The position numbers and the translations under genes were made by a program. DNA of 64,000 nucleotides from Planobispora rosea (GTDB taxonomy: Bacteria > Actinomycetota > Actinomycetes > Streptosporangiales > Streptosporangiaceae), in the NCBI RefSeq assembly GCF_014648175.1, contig NZ_BMQP01000023.1, forward strand, positions 62,001 through 126,000, written 5' to 3'. Each line of letters starts with the position of its first letter. Within the stretch, counting starts at the first letter, position 1. This document shows, piece after piece, positions 57,124-64,000 of the stretch. Below the pieces are notes generated by a model. It ran no database searches. It saw nothing but the letters and a program-made list of their open reading frames with translations, and had not been told where the DNA came from.

Positions 57124-60087
57124 ATGCCCCTTCGCACACCCGCGGCGGCCGCCGCCGCACTGGCCCTGGCTCTGGGGCTGTGCGCGGCCCCGGCCCAGGC
57201 CCAGGCCCAGGCCCAGGCCCAGGCCCAGGCCGAGTACCCCTTCCGCGACCCCTCACTCCCGCTCCAGCAGCGGATCGACGACCTGCTCGGCCGGTTGACC
57301 CTGGCCGAGAAGGTCTCCTGGCTGCACCAGTACCAGCCCGCCGTGGACCGGCTCGGCATCGGGCTGTTCAAAACCGGCACCGAGGCGCTGCACGGTGTCG
57401 CCTGGTCCACCGACATCGACAACCGCGGCAACGTCGTCACCGCCCGGGGCACGGTCTTCCCGCAGGCCGTCGGTCTGGCCAGCACCTGGAACCCGGACCT
57501 GGTCAAGAGGATCGGCTCCGCCGTCGGCGACGAGGCCCGCGGATACCACTCCGAGAACCCGCGGGTGTGGGGCCTGCAGCTCTGGGCGCCCGTGGTCAAC
57601 CTGCTGCGCGACCCGCGCTGGGGCCGCAACGAGGAGGGTTACTCCGAGGACCCGCTGCTCACCGGGGCGATCTCCACGGCGTACGGCCGGGGCCTGCAGG
57701 GCGACGATCCCGACCACCTCAAGACCGCCCCGGTGCTCAAGCACTACATGGCCAACAACAACGAGGTCCGCCGGGACACCGCCAACTCCAGCCTGCGGCC
57801 CCGGGTCATGAACGAGTACGAGATCCCGGCGTTCAGGACCGCGATCTCGGCCGACGCCGCCACCGGCGTGATGACCGCCTACAACCTCGTCAACGGCCGC
57901 CCCGCCACGGTCACCGACCTCAACGCGAGCGTGCGGACCTGGACGGACCGGACCCTGTTCACCGTCTCCGACGCCGGAGGTCCCAACAACCTGACCGGCT
58001 CCCAGCGCTACTTCGCCACCAAGCCCGAGGCCGCCGCGGCGATGGTCAAGGCGGGGGTGGACAGCTTCACGGTGGACGACACCAACGGCGCCCCGACCGT
58101 CGCCTCGGTCAACGCCGCCCTCGACCAAGGCCTGCTCACCGAGGCCGACATCGACCGGACGGTGCGCAACATCCTCAGCGTGCGCTTCCGGCTGGGCGAG
58201 TTCGATCCGGACGGCGGGCCGTACGGGAAGATCACCAAGGCGGTGGTGGACAGCCCCGGGCACCGCGCGCTGAACCGGCGCGCCGCCACCGAGGCGATGG
58301 TGCTCCTGAAGAACTCCCGATCCGGGAACGAGCCCCCGGCTCTCCCGCTGGACGCCACGGAGAAGGTCGCGGTCGTCGGCCCGCTGGCGGACACCCTCTA
58401 CACGGACTGGTACTCCGGCAAACTGCCGTACCAGGTCACCCCGCTCGACGGGATCAGGGAGCGGGCCGCGGGCACGGTCGGCACCGAGGGCGTCGACCGG
58501 ATCGCGCTCAAGGCCGACGGGAGGTACCTCACCGCCCAGGCCGGCGCGGGCGGCGACCTGAGGCTCTCGGCGACCACGGCGGGACAGGCCGAGCAGTTCG
58601 ACGTCTTCGACTGGGGCGCGGGCATCGTGACGCTGCGCAGCGTCGCCAACGGCAAGTACGTCAGCCGCGCCAACTGGTCCACCCTGGCCAACACCCAGGA
58701 CCAGCCCGCCGGCTGGTTCGTGCAGGAGCAGTTCAAACTGGAGGCCCAGGCCGACGGGGCGACGCTGCTGCGCTACGCGGGCTACGAGACCGCCGAGCCG
58801 TGGTTCGGCCCGGACGTCTACGTCAGGGCCGCCGCCGACGGCGCCCTCTCGCTCACCACCGCCGAGAACGCCACCCGCTTCACCAAGGAGACGGTGCGCA
58901 GCGGGATCGACGAGGCGGTCGCGGCGGCCAAGAGCGCCGACGTGGCGGTGGTCGTGGTCGGCAGCATGCCGTTCATCAACGGCCGCGAGGCCCACGACCG
59001 CACGGACCTGAACCTCGCCGAGGGCCAGCGGGCCCTGGTCGAGGCCGTGCACGCGGCCAACCCCCGCACCGTGGTGGTCCTGGAGAACAGCTACCCGACG
59101 ACGATCGACCGCCTGGCGGAGAAGGTCCCGGCGATCCTGTGGACCACCCACGCGGGCGCCGAGACCGGCCACGCCCTGGCCGACATCCTGTACGGCACCG
59201 CCAACCCGGCCGGCCGCCTCACCCAGACCTGGCCCCGCGCCGGGACCGAGCTGCCGGACATCCTCGACTACGACATCATCAAGACCGGCTCGACGTATCT
59301 CTACTCCACCGACGAGCCGCTGTACGCCTTCGGCCACGGCCTGAGCTACACCACCTTCGGCTACCAGGGGCTGCGCGCGGTACGCGACGGCGACGGCCAC
59401 CGGGTGAGCGTGAAGGTGACCAACACCGGATCGCGCGCCGGCGACGAGGTCGTGCAGCTCTACACCCGCCAGCACTCCTCCCGGGTGAAGCAGCCGGTCA
59501 GGCAGCTGCGCGGGTTCGAGCGGGTGAGCCTCGCCCCGGGCGCGTCGAAGACGGTGACGTTCCGGGTGAAGACCGCCGACCTGGCGCTGTGGGACGTGAC
59601 CCGCAACCGTTTCGCGGTCGAGACGTCCACCCACGACGTGCTCGTCGGTTCGGCCTCCGACCACATCCGTCAGCGCACGACGATCCGGGTGGACGGCGAG
59701 CGCATCCCCGCACGCGACCTGACCCGGACCGTCCGGGCCGCCGACTTCGACGACTACGCCGGGGTGGAGCTGGTCGACGAGACCAAGGCGAGCGGGGACG
59801 CGGTCGAGGCGGCCCCCGGTGAGTGGATCGCCTTCTCCGGCGCCGACCTCGGCCGGGGCGTGACCGGGGTGACCCTCGGCGTCGCCACGGACACCGCCGC
59901 GTCGGTGGAGGTCCGCCTGGGCTCACCGACCGGCAGGCTCGTCGGCACGGTCGCGGTGCCCGCCACCGGCGGGATCTACCGGTGGTCCACCGCCACCGCC
60001 GCCCTCGCCCGGACCTCCGGCAGGCACGACGTCTACCTGGTGGCCAGGGGCGACCTGCGGATCAGGGATCTCGTCCTGACCCCGTGA
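57124..60087 (+). CDS. Secreted GH3 glycosidase with inserted beta-trefoil-like domain and CBM6
   Basis: 987 aa. Signal peptide (about 1-24), then (AQ)6. GH3 N-domain (about 45-365) with nucleophile Asp283 in FTVSDAGG and KHYMANNNE. The GH3 C-domain is split by a beta-trefoil/fascin-like insert (about 457-580: IALKADGRYLTAQAGAG, VANGKYVSRANW). Fibronectin-III-like domain (about 755-850), then CBM6 (about 875-987: ADFDDYAG, VELVDE, YLVARGDLRIRDLVL). Likely beta-xylosidase or beta-glucosidase acting outside the cell. Operon end. Confidence 0.88.
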   Translation: MPLRTPAAAAAALALALGLCAAPAQAQAQAQAQAQAEYPFRDPSLPLQQRIDDLLGRLTLAEKVSWLHQYQPAVDRLGIGLFKTGTEALHGVAWSTDIDNRGNVVTARGTVFPQAVGLASTWNPDLVKRIGSAVGDEARGYHSENPRVWGLQLWAPVVNLLRDPRWGRNEEGYSEDPLLTGAISTAYGRGLQGDDPDHLKTAPVLKHYMANNNEVRRDTANSSLRPRVMNEYEIPAFRTAISADAATGVMTAYNLVNGRPATVTDLNASVRTWTDRTLFTVSDAGGPNNLTGSQRYFATKPEAAAAMVKAGVDSFTVDDTNGAPTVASVNAALDQGLLTEADIDRTVRNILSVRFRLGEFDPDGGPYGKITKAVVDSPGHRALNRRAATEAMVLLKNSRSGNEPPALPLDATEKVAVVGPLADTLYTDWYSGKLPYQVTPLDGIRERAAGTVGTEGVDRIALKADGRYLTAQAGAGGDLRLSATTAGQAEQFDVFDWGAGIVTLRSVANGKYVSRANWSTLANTQDQPAGWFVQEQFKLEAQADGATLLRYAGYETAEPWFGPDVYVRAAADGALSLTTAENATRFTKETVRSGIDEAVAAAKSADVAVVVVGSMPFINGREAHDRTDLNLAEGQRALVEAVHAANPRTVVVLENSYPTTIDRLAEKVPAILWTTHAGAETGHALADILYGTANPAGRLTQTWPRAGTELPDILDYDIIKTGSTYLYSTDEPLYAFGHGLSYTTFGYQGLRAVRDGDGHRVSVKVTNTGSRAGDEVVQLYTRQHSSRVKQPVRQLRGFERVSLAPGASKTVTFRVKTADLALWDVTRNRFAVETSTHDVLVGSASDHIRQRTTIRVDGERIPARDLTRTVRAADFDDYAGVELVDETKASGDAVEAAPGEWIAFSGADLGRGVTGVTLGVATDTAASVEVRLGSPTGRLVGTVAVPATGGIYRWSTATAALARTSGRHDVYLVARGDLRIRDLVLTP
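57193..57228 (+). repeat. Hexanucleotide repeat GCCCAG x6
   Basis: Six perfect copies in frame, followed by GCCGAG; they encode (Ala-Gln)6 at the signal-peptide cleavage region of the GH3 enzyme. Copy-number change would not alter the frame. Confidence 0.95.
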
Positions 60088-60098
60088 CGTCGTCCTCC

Positions 60099-60138
60099 GT
60101 ACGGCCCGCACCCCGCAGCTGCGGAGTGCGGGCCGTAC
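60099..60138 (+). terminator. Long hairpin after GH3
   Basis: Twenty-base arms, one mismatch (60112/60125), almost no loop (GCAG/CTGC at the centre), 11 bp after the stop. No U-run. Confidence 0.65.
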
Positions 60139-60140
60139 GT

Positions 60141-60203
60141 GTCCGTACCTGCTCATACAGGAACTGATGGGTCTGTACGGGAAGGGGCGGGTCCGTACGG
60201 GAA
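60141..60203. repeat. GTCYGTAC repeats upstream of hsp20
   Basis: GTCCGTAC at 60141, and the longer GGGTCYGTACGGGAA at 60169-60183 and 60189-60203, 20 bp apart. Possible binding sites upstream of the heat-shock promoter, or just repeat DNA. Confidence 0.55.
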
Positions 60204-60241
60204 CGCGGGGCGCGGCCGTACAAGATTTTTCCGGTGAAGAC

Positions 60242-60285
60242 TTGCATCCGCGGCTGCCGATAACTTATAACTTCAGTAAGAGGTT
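60242..60285 (+). promoter_or_regulatory. hsp20 promoter with imperfect palindrome
   Basis: TTGCAT (60242-60247), 18-bp spacer, TATAAC (60266-60271). A 24-bp imperfect palindrome, AACTT...GAGGTT (60262-60285), overlaps the -10 and start region, a plausible operator for the MerR-like regulator downstream. No CIRCE or consensus HAIR sequence. Confidence 0.5.
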
Positions 60286-60338
60286 TTCGAGAAGGCAGAC
60301 CTGAGGAAACCTGCCTGTACATACGGAGGTGGTTCTCC

Positions 60339-60782
60339 ATGCTGCTGACGTCGATCGACCCCTTCGTCCAGGAGTTCGACCGTCAGTTCGACCGGCTCGC
60401 GCGTCAGACCCTCGGGTGGCGTGAAGGCAACACGGGTGCCGCCATGCCTCTGGACGGCGTCCGCCGCAAGGACGACGTCCTCCTCAAGTTCGACCTGCCC
60501 GGCATCGACCCCGAGAGCATCGAGGTGACCGTCGACCGCGGCGTCCTGTCGGTGAGCGCCCGCCGCGAGGAGGAGTACGGCCAGGAGGACCGGCTGTTCG
60601 TCCGCGAGCGCCAGATGGGCACCTTCACCCGCCGCGTCTACCTGTCCGAGCACCTCGACAGCGAGAAGATCGACGCCGCCTACTCCAACGGGGTTCTCGC
60701 GGTCCGCATCCCGGTGATCGAGAAGGCCAGGCCCCGTAAGATCGAGATCCAGAAGGCCGAGCAGAGATCCATCAAGGCCTGA
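60339..60782 (+). CDS. Small heat-shock protein Hsp20
   Basis: 147 aa cytoplasmic chaperone holding unfolded proteins. Alpha-crystallin domain about 35-130: DVLLKFDLPGIDPESIEVTV, VDRGVLSVSARREEE, and the closing AAYSNGVLAVRIPV; C-terminal IEI tail motif (KIEIQKAE). ATG after ACGGAGGTGG. The next gene is an HspR-like regulator. Confidence 0.93.
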   Translation: MLLTSIDPFVQEFDRQFDRLARQTLGWREGNTGAAMPLDGVRRKDDVLLKFDLPGIDPESIEVTVDRGVLSVSARREEEYGQEDRLFVRERQMGTFTRRVYLSEHLDSEKIDAAYSNGVLAVRIPVIEKARPRKIEIQKAEQRSIKA

Positions 60783-60794
60783 GGGGACGACAGT

Positions 60795-60827
60795 GAGGTG
60801 GGCGCCGGGAAACGCGGCGCCCACCTC
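60795..60827 (+). terminator. Hairpin between hsp20 and regulator
   Basis: Perfect 13-bp stem GAGGTGGGCGCCG / CGGCGCCCACCTC, 7-nt loop, no U-run; likely attenuator. Confidence 0.6.
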
Positions 60828-60865
60828 GTCGTCTTCGGTGAAGGATCGTCAGAGAGGGAGGAACG

Positions 60866-61180
60866 ATGGCCCGCCTGCCGTTCGACGACGAGCACGCGGC
60901 GCTGTACTCCGTGGGCCAGGTGGCCGAGATGCTCCAGGTCCAGCAGGCGTTCCTGCGCCGCCTCGACGAACACGACGTCGTGCGTCCCTCCCGCTCCTCC
61001 GGCGGGCAGCGCCGCTACAGCCGCCACGAGATCGGCGCGGTCCAGGACGCCGTCCGGCTCATCGGCGAGGGCATGAGCCTGGCCGCCGTCCGCCGGATCT
61101 TCGAGCTCCAGCAGCAGGTCCGGGAACTGAGGGCCGAACTCGCCCGCGAACGCGCCGCCCGCGCCCCCGAGGAGGAATGA
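60866..61180 (+). CDS. MerR-family regulator, HspR-like
   Basis: 104 aa. Winged helix with YSVGQVAEMLQVQQAFLRRL, the wing RSSGGQRRYS, and helix FELQQQVRELRAELARERAA ending in acidic residues; no effector domain. Sequence and position beside Hsp20 match HspR-type heat-shock repressors, which hold chaperone genes off. ATG after GGGAGGAACG; 83 bp after hsp20, probably co-transcribed and autoregulating. Confidence 0.8.
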   Translation: MARLPFDDEHAALYSVGQVAEMLQVQQAFLRRLDEHDVVRPSRSSGGQRRYSRHEIGAVQDAVRLIGEGMSLAAVRRIFELQQQVRELRAELARERAARAPEEE

Positions 61181-61210
61181 CCGCCGCGCGTGCAGGCGCT
61201 CTGAGATGAC

Positions 61211-61621
61211 TCAGGGGATGCGAATGTCGCGCTGCTGGAGCTCGGTCATGACCGCCGAGACCGTGACGAAGTCGTTGTCGACATGAAGCAACGTGAGTCC
61301 GTGGTGGACGGCGGTGGCGCAGAGCAGGAGGTCGATTGCTCCTGCTGAGCGATGTTGCCCCTTCAGGGTGAGTTTGTACTGTGCCTGCTCAACCCAACGC
61401 CATGCGGTCTTGGGAACGGTGGCGAGCCGACATAGATCGTTCAGCTCCGTCTCCAGCTCATCCCGATGATCGGGGCCGGTCGCCGAGTAGAGGAATTCAG
61501 TCCGGGTGGGTTCGCAGATGTTCAGAGCTCTGGAGGTGATCCGGTCCGTCCAGGCTTCCTGTGTTTCCGGCGTGCGGAGCAGGTACCACAGCGCGGAGGC
61601 GTCGATGAGGTAACCCCTCAA
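61211..61621 (-). CDS. vapC: PIN-domain toxin, VapC type
   Basis: 136 aa. PIN nuclease acidic residues: YLIDASAL (Asp7), Glu in EPTRTEFLYS, Asp in GAIDLLLCATA, and HVDNDF near the C-terminus. RNase toxin that would cut tRNA or rRNA; neutralised by the protein encoded just upstream, whose stop overlaps its ATG by 4 bp. Confidence 0.88.
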   Translation of the reverse strand: MRGYLIDASALWYLLRTPETQEAWTDRITSRALNICEPTRTEFLYSATGPDHRDELETELNDLCRLATVPKTAWRWVEQAQYKLTLKGQHRSAGAIDLLLCATAVHHGLTLLHVDNDFVTVSAVMTELQQRDIRIP

Positions 61622-61851
61622 GAGAAGGCGTCCTTCCGCGCCTGCTTTGCCTTCTCGTGGGCCGCGACGGCCTCGTCGAACTCCCCGCGTGCCGCCCGGG
61701 CGGAGAGCTTCTCCAAGGCCTCGATGCGCTTGACGCGGGCGACGTATTCCCGCAGCGCCGCATTCACGGTGTCCTTCTTCGTCGTGGTCCCGAGCATGCG
61801 CATGGCCTCGGCGAGGGCCTCGTCGTCGATGTCGATCTGGGTGACGCTCAT
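61618..61851 (-). CDS. vapB: VapB-type antitoxin
   Basis: 77 aa. N-terminal ribbon-helix-helix domain (SVTQIDIDDEALAEAMRMLG, then TTTKKDTVNAALREYVARV) of the type II antitoxin (DUF2191-like) kind, and an Ala/Glu-rich toxin-binding tail. ATG 61851 (MSVTQID) after AGGAGGGCGG; the longer frame to 61902 lies in the promoter. The upstream gap (61852-61949) is AT-rich for this genome, with GTTAAC and TGTACA palindromes, probably autoregulatory operator. Confidence 0.85.
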   Translation of the reverse strand: MSVTQIDIDDEALAEAMRMLGTTTKKDTVNAALREYVARVKRIEALEKLSARAARGEFDEAVAAHEKAKQARKDAFS

Positions 61852-61949
61852 GTCCGCCCTCCTTTGTTGGTTAACTATAAACACATTGTACATTGGCACC
61901 ATTGGGTGGCGAGGGAAAGCGTAAGGCGGGTGCGCAGGTCATCGGGAGT

Positions 61950-62846
61950 TCAGCCCTTGACGGCGCCGATGATGACGCCCTTGGTGAAGTGGCGCTGGAC
62001 GAACGGGTAGATGAACAGCACGGGCAGCAGTGCGAGCACCACGATGGCCATCTGGATCGCCAGGTTGGGCGGGAGCGCGCCGCCGGACGAGGTGTCCACC
62101 GCGGCGCCGAGGGTGAGCGACTGGCCCTGCTGGACGTACTGCCGCATCACCAGCTGGAGCGGCCACTTGGCGTTGTCGTTCAGGTACAGGATCGCGTTGA
62201 AGAAGGCGTTCCAGTAGCCCACGGCGTAGAACAGGCCGATGACCGCGATGACGCCCCTGGACATGGGCAGCACGATCCGGGTCAGGATGCGGAACTCGCT
62301 CGCCCCGTCGATGCGGGCGCTGTCCGGCACCTCCTCCGGGATGTTCATGAAGAAGGCCCGCATCACCACGAGGTTGAACGCGTTGATCGCGCCCGGCAGG
62401 ATCAGCGACCAGTAGCTGTCGATCAGGCCGAGCGACTTGACCAGCAGGTAGCTGGGGATCATGCCCGGCGTGAACAGGAACGTCAGCAGGATCATGAACA
62501 GCAGCGGCCGGTGGAACAGCGAGCCCGGCCGGGACAGGCCGTAGGCTGCGAGCACCGTGCAGACCAGGCTCACCGCCGTGCCCACCGCGGTGATGCCGAG
62601 GCTCACCAGCACGGACTGGGTGACCACGCCGCCGGAGAACAGCTCCCGGTAGGCGGCGAGGGAGAACCCGTCGGGCACCACCACCAGGCCGCCGGCCTCG
62701 TTCACCGCGTCGGCGGGGGACAGGCTCGTGAGCGTCACGATGTAGATCGGGAAGAGGACGATGAGCGCGATGAAGGACAGGGTCAGGCCCTTGGCCAGCC
62801 TGCCCGGCAGGCTGGGCCGCTCCTCCCAGACGGGACGTGTACTCAT
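61950..62846 (-). CDS. CUT1 sugar ABC permease (YtcP type)
   Basis: 298 aa, six helices. EAA loop DSARIDGASEFRILTRIVLP; closing FVQRHFTKGVIIGAVKG typical of the LplB/YtcP transporter subgroup for larger glycans. The ATG overlaps the stop of the next-upstream permease (ATGA at 62843). Confidence 0.92.
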   Translation of the reverse strand: MSTRPVWEERPSLPGRLAKGLTLSFIALIVLFPIYIVTLTSLSPADAVNEAGGLVVVPDGFSLAAYRELFSGGVVTQSVLVSLGITAVGTAVSLVCTVLAAYGLSRPGSLFHRPLLFMILLTFLFTPGMIPSYLLVKSLGLIDSYWSLILPGAINAFNLVVMRAFFMNIPEEVPDSARIDGASEFRILTRIVLPMSRGVIAVIGLFYAVGYWNAFFNAILYLNDNAKWPLQLVMRQYVQQGQSLTLGAAVDTSSGGALPPNLAIQMAIVVLALLPVLFIYPFVQRHFTKGVIIGAVKG

Positions 62847-64000
62847 GATCGTTTGTAGATTCCCTGTTCGCCGAACCGGTGGGCGACCTTGTTGGCCACG
62901 AGGATGAGGACCAGGCCGACCACGCCCTTGACCAGGCCGGCCGCGGCGCCGTAGCTCCACTCCCCGGTGACGAGCGTGCGCCAGAAGATGAACGTGTCCA
63001 GCACCTCGGCGGCCTCCCGGCCCACCGCGTCACGCTGGAGGAAGAACTGCTCGAAGCCGACGTTGAGCGCGTCGCCGAGGCGGAGGATCAACAGCAGCAC
63101 GATGACCGGGCGCAGCCCGGGCAGGGTGATGTGCCACATCCGCCGCCACCGGCCGGCGCCGTCCACCGCCGCCGCCTCGTAGAGGTTCGGGTTGATCGCC
63201 GCCAGCGCGGCCAGGAAGATGATCGTCCCCCAGCCGGCGTCCTTCCACACCGACTCCGCCGTCACCAGCAGCAGGAAGGTGTCCGGGTTGGTCATGATGT
63301 CGATGCCGTCGTAGCCGTTGGCCCGGAGCAACTGGGAGATCAGGCCCGCGCCGCCCAGGATCTGCTGGAACAGCGTGACGACCAGCACCCAGGAGAAGAA
63401 GTGCGGCATGTAGACGATGCTCTGGACGAACAACCGGATCCGGGGGCTCATCACGCTGTCGAGCAGGATCGCCAGGAAGACCGGGATCGGGAAGTAGAAC
63501 ACCAGCTGGAACGCCGTGATGGTGAGCGTGTTCAGCGTGGCGTCCCAGAAGCTCTGGTCGGTGAGCAGCCACTGGAAGTTGGTCAAGCCGATCCAGGGGC
63601 TCTCCGCGATCCCGACGTGGGGGGAGTAGTCCTGGAAGGCGATGACGTTGCCGAGCAGCGGGACGTAGTGGAACAGCGCCAGCAGCCCGACCGCGGGCAG
63701 GGCCATCAGCAGCAGCTGCCAGTCGCGCAGCAGCCGCTGCCGTATCGGGGCGCGGGGCTTGCCGCCGGTGCGGGACTTGCCGCCGCCGCCGCGGAGCCCG
63801 CCACCGGTACGGCGGGCGGCGACCGGCGCGGCGGGCCGGGGCTGCGCAGCCGAGGCGGACTGCGTGGCCGGAGCGGACTGCGTGGCCGGAGCGGACCGCG
63901 TGGTCGGAGCGGGCTGCGTGGCCGAGGCGAGCGGGGTGGTGGTTCCCGACCCGGCGGGCGAGGACAGGTCGCCCGCCGGGACGTCGTCGGTGCGGTTCTC
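62843..64000 (-). CDS. CUT1 sugar ABC permease (LplB type), 5' end outside the window
   Basis: At least 385 aa; the frame stays open to the window edge with no stop. The core (from about 63740 down) has six helices, LPAVGLLALFHYVPLLGNVI and EAAAVDGAGRWRRMWHITLP (EAA loop). An ATG at 63706 would start inside helix 1 and would lose RLLRDWQLLL, so the real start lies upstream. The N-terminal cytoplasmic extension of at least 85 residues is Ala/Pro/Thr/Gly-rich with APATQS repeats. The matching binding-protein gene is expected beyond the window. Confidence 0.85.
   Translation of the reverse strand, partial: ENRTDDVPAGDLSSPAGSGTTTPLASATQPAPTTRSAPATQSAPATQSASAAQPRPAAPVAARRTGGGLRGGGGKSRTGGKPRAPIRQRLLRDWQLLLMALPAVGLLALFHYVPLLGNVIAFQDYSPHVGIAESPWIGLTNFQWLLTDQSFWDATLNTLTITAFQLVFYFPIPVFLAILLDSVMSPRIRLFVQSIVYMPHFFSWVLVVTLFQQILGGAGLISQLLRANGYDGIDIMTNPDTFLLLVTAESVWKDAGWGTIIFLAALAAINPNLYEAAAVDGAGRWRRMWHITLPGLRPVIVLLLILRLGDALNVGFEQFFLQRDAVGREAAEVLDTFIFWRTLVTGEWSYGAAAGLVKGVVGLVLILVANKVAHRFGEQGIYKRS
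63851..63922. repeat. 18-bp tandem repeat in permease N-terminus
   Basis: Four head-to-tail copies of CGGAGCGGACTGCGTGGC with few changes; encode APATQS-type units of the cytoplasmic extension. Confidence 0.85.

Noticed and set aside
57193..57228. Phase-variation on/off switch in GH3
   Set aside because: The repeat unit is six bases, so copy change keeps the frame and cannot switch the gene off.
63851..63922. CRISPR-like repeat array
   Set aside because: Repeats are contiguous without spacers and lie in a coding frame; no array or cas gene anywhere in the window.

Overview
High-GC actinobacterial chromosome. GTG and TTG starts, leaderless promoters, ATGA start/stop overlaps and the conserved gene order point to the Streptosporangiales (Streptosporangium/Nonomuraea-like); this is inference from gene content, not a database match. 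I see no rRNA, tRNA, transposase, integrase or CRISPR array.

1-9.7 kb, sensing island: after isocitrate dehydrogenase come three related membrane or secreted proteins with beta-propeller-like ectodomains and a small membrane protein. One of the three carries a sigma-factor-like cytoplasmic domain fused through a membrane helix to the propeller. Next to it is a receptor-type Ser/Thr kinase whose outer domain is a family-3 amino-acid-binding protein.

9.1-24 kb, housekeeping and small modules: a PadR repressor/MFS exporter pair, malate dehydrogenase, a secreted DUF11-like protein, galE, a HlyC/CorC transporter, trpS, a YihY membrane protein, a PLP deaminase, a D-Ala-D-Ala carboxypeptidase with its small membrane partner, a PGM1-type ATP-grasp peptide ligase, and an M20 amidohydrolase.

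24-42.5 kb, nucleoside uptake and salvage: a BMP-type nucleoside ABC transporter (lipoprotein, double ATPase, two permeases) is translationally coupled to cytidine deaminase, followed by thymidine phosphorylase. Further on are adenosine deaminase, phosphomannomutase/phosphoglucomutase, purine nucleoside phosphorylase and LpdA. Interspersed are a MarR/MFS pair, an AMIN-like lipoprotein, a cupin, a PH-domain protein and a DUF234-type ATPase preceded by three operator-like elements spaced exactly 30 bp apart.

42.4-47.3 kb: a membrane diguanylate cyclase, an exported CocE/S15-type hydrolase and an exported pentapeptide-repeat membrane protein.

47.3-60.1 kb, glycan locus: GH42 beta-galactosidase, divergent GH95, GH31 alpha-xylosidase, a CUT1 sugar ABC transporter and a secreted GH3-CBM6 enzyme. 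The set fits import and stepwise trimming of xyloglucan-type oligosaccharides. Two copies of a similar 23-bp xylO-like operator lie in front of the GH42/GH95 pair and in front of GH31.

60.3-64 kb: Hsp20 with an HspR-like MerR regulator, a VapBC toxin-antitoxin pair, and two permeases of a second CUT1 sugar transporter, the outer one cut by the window edge.
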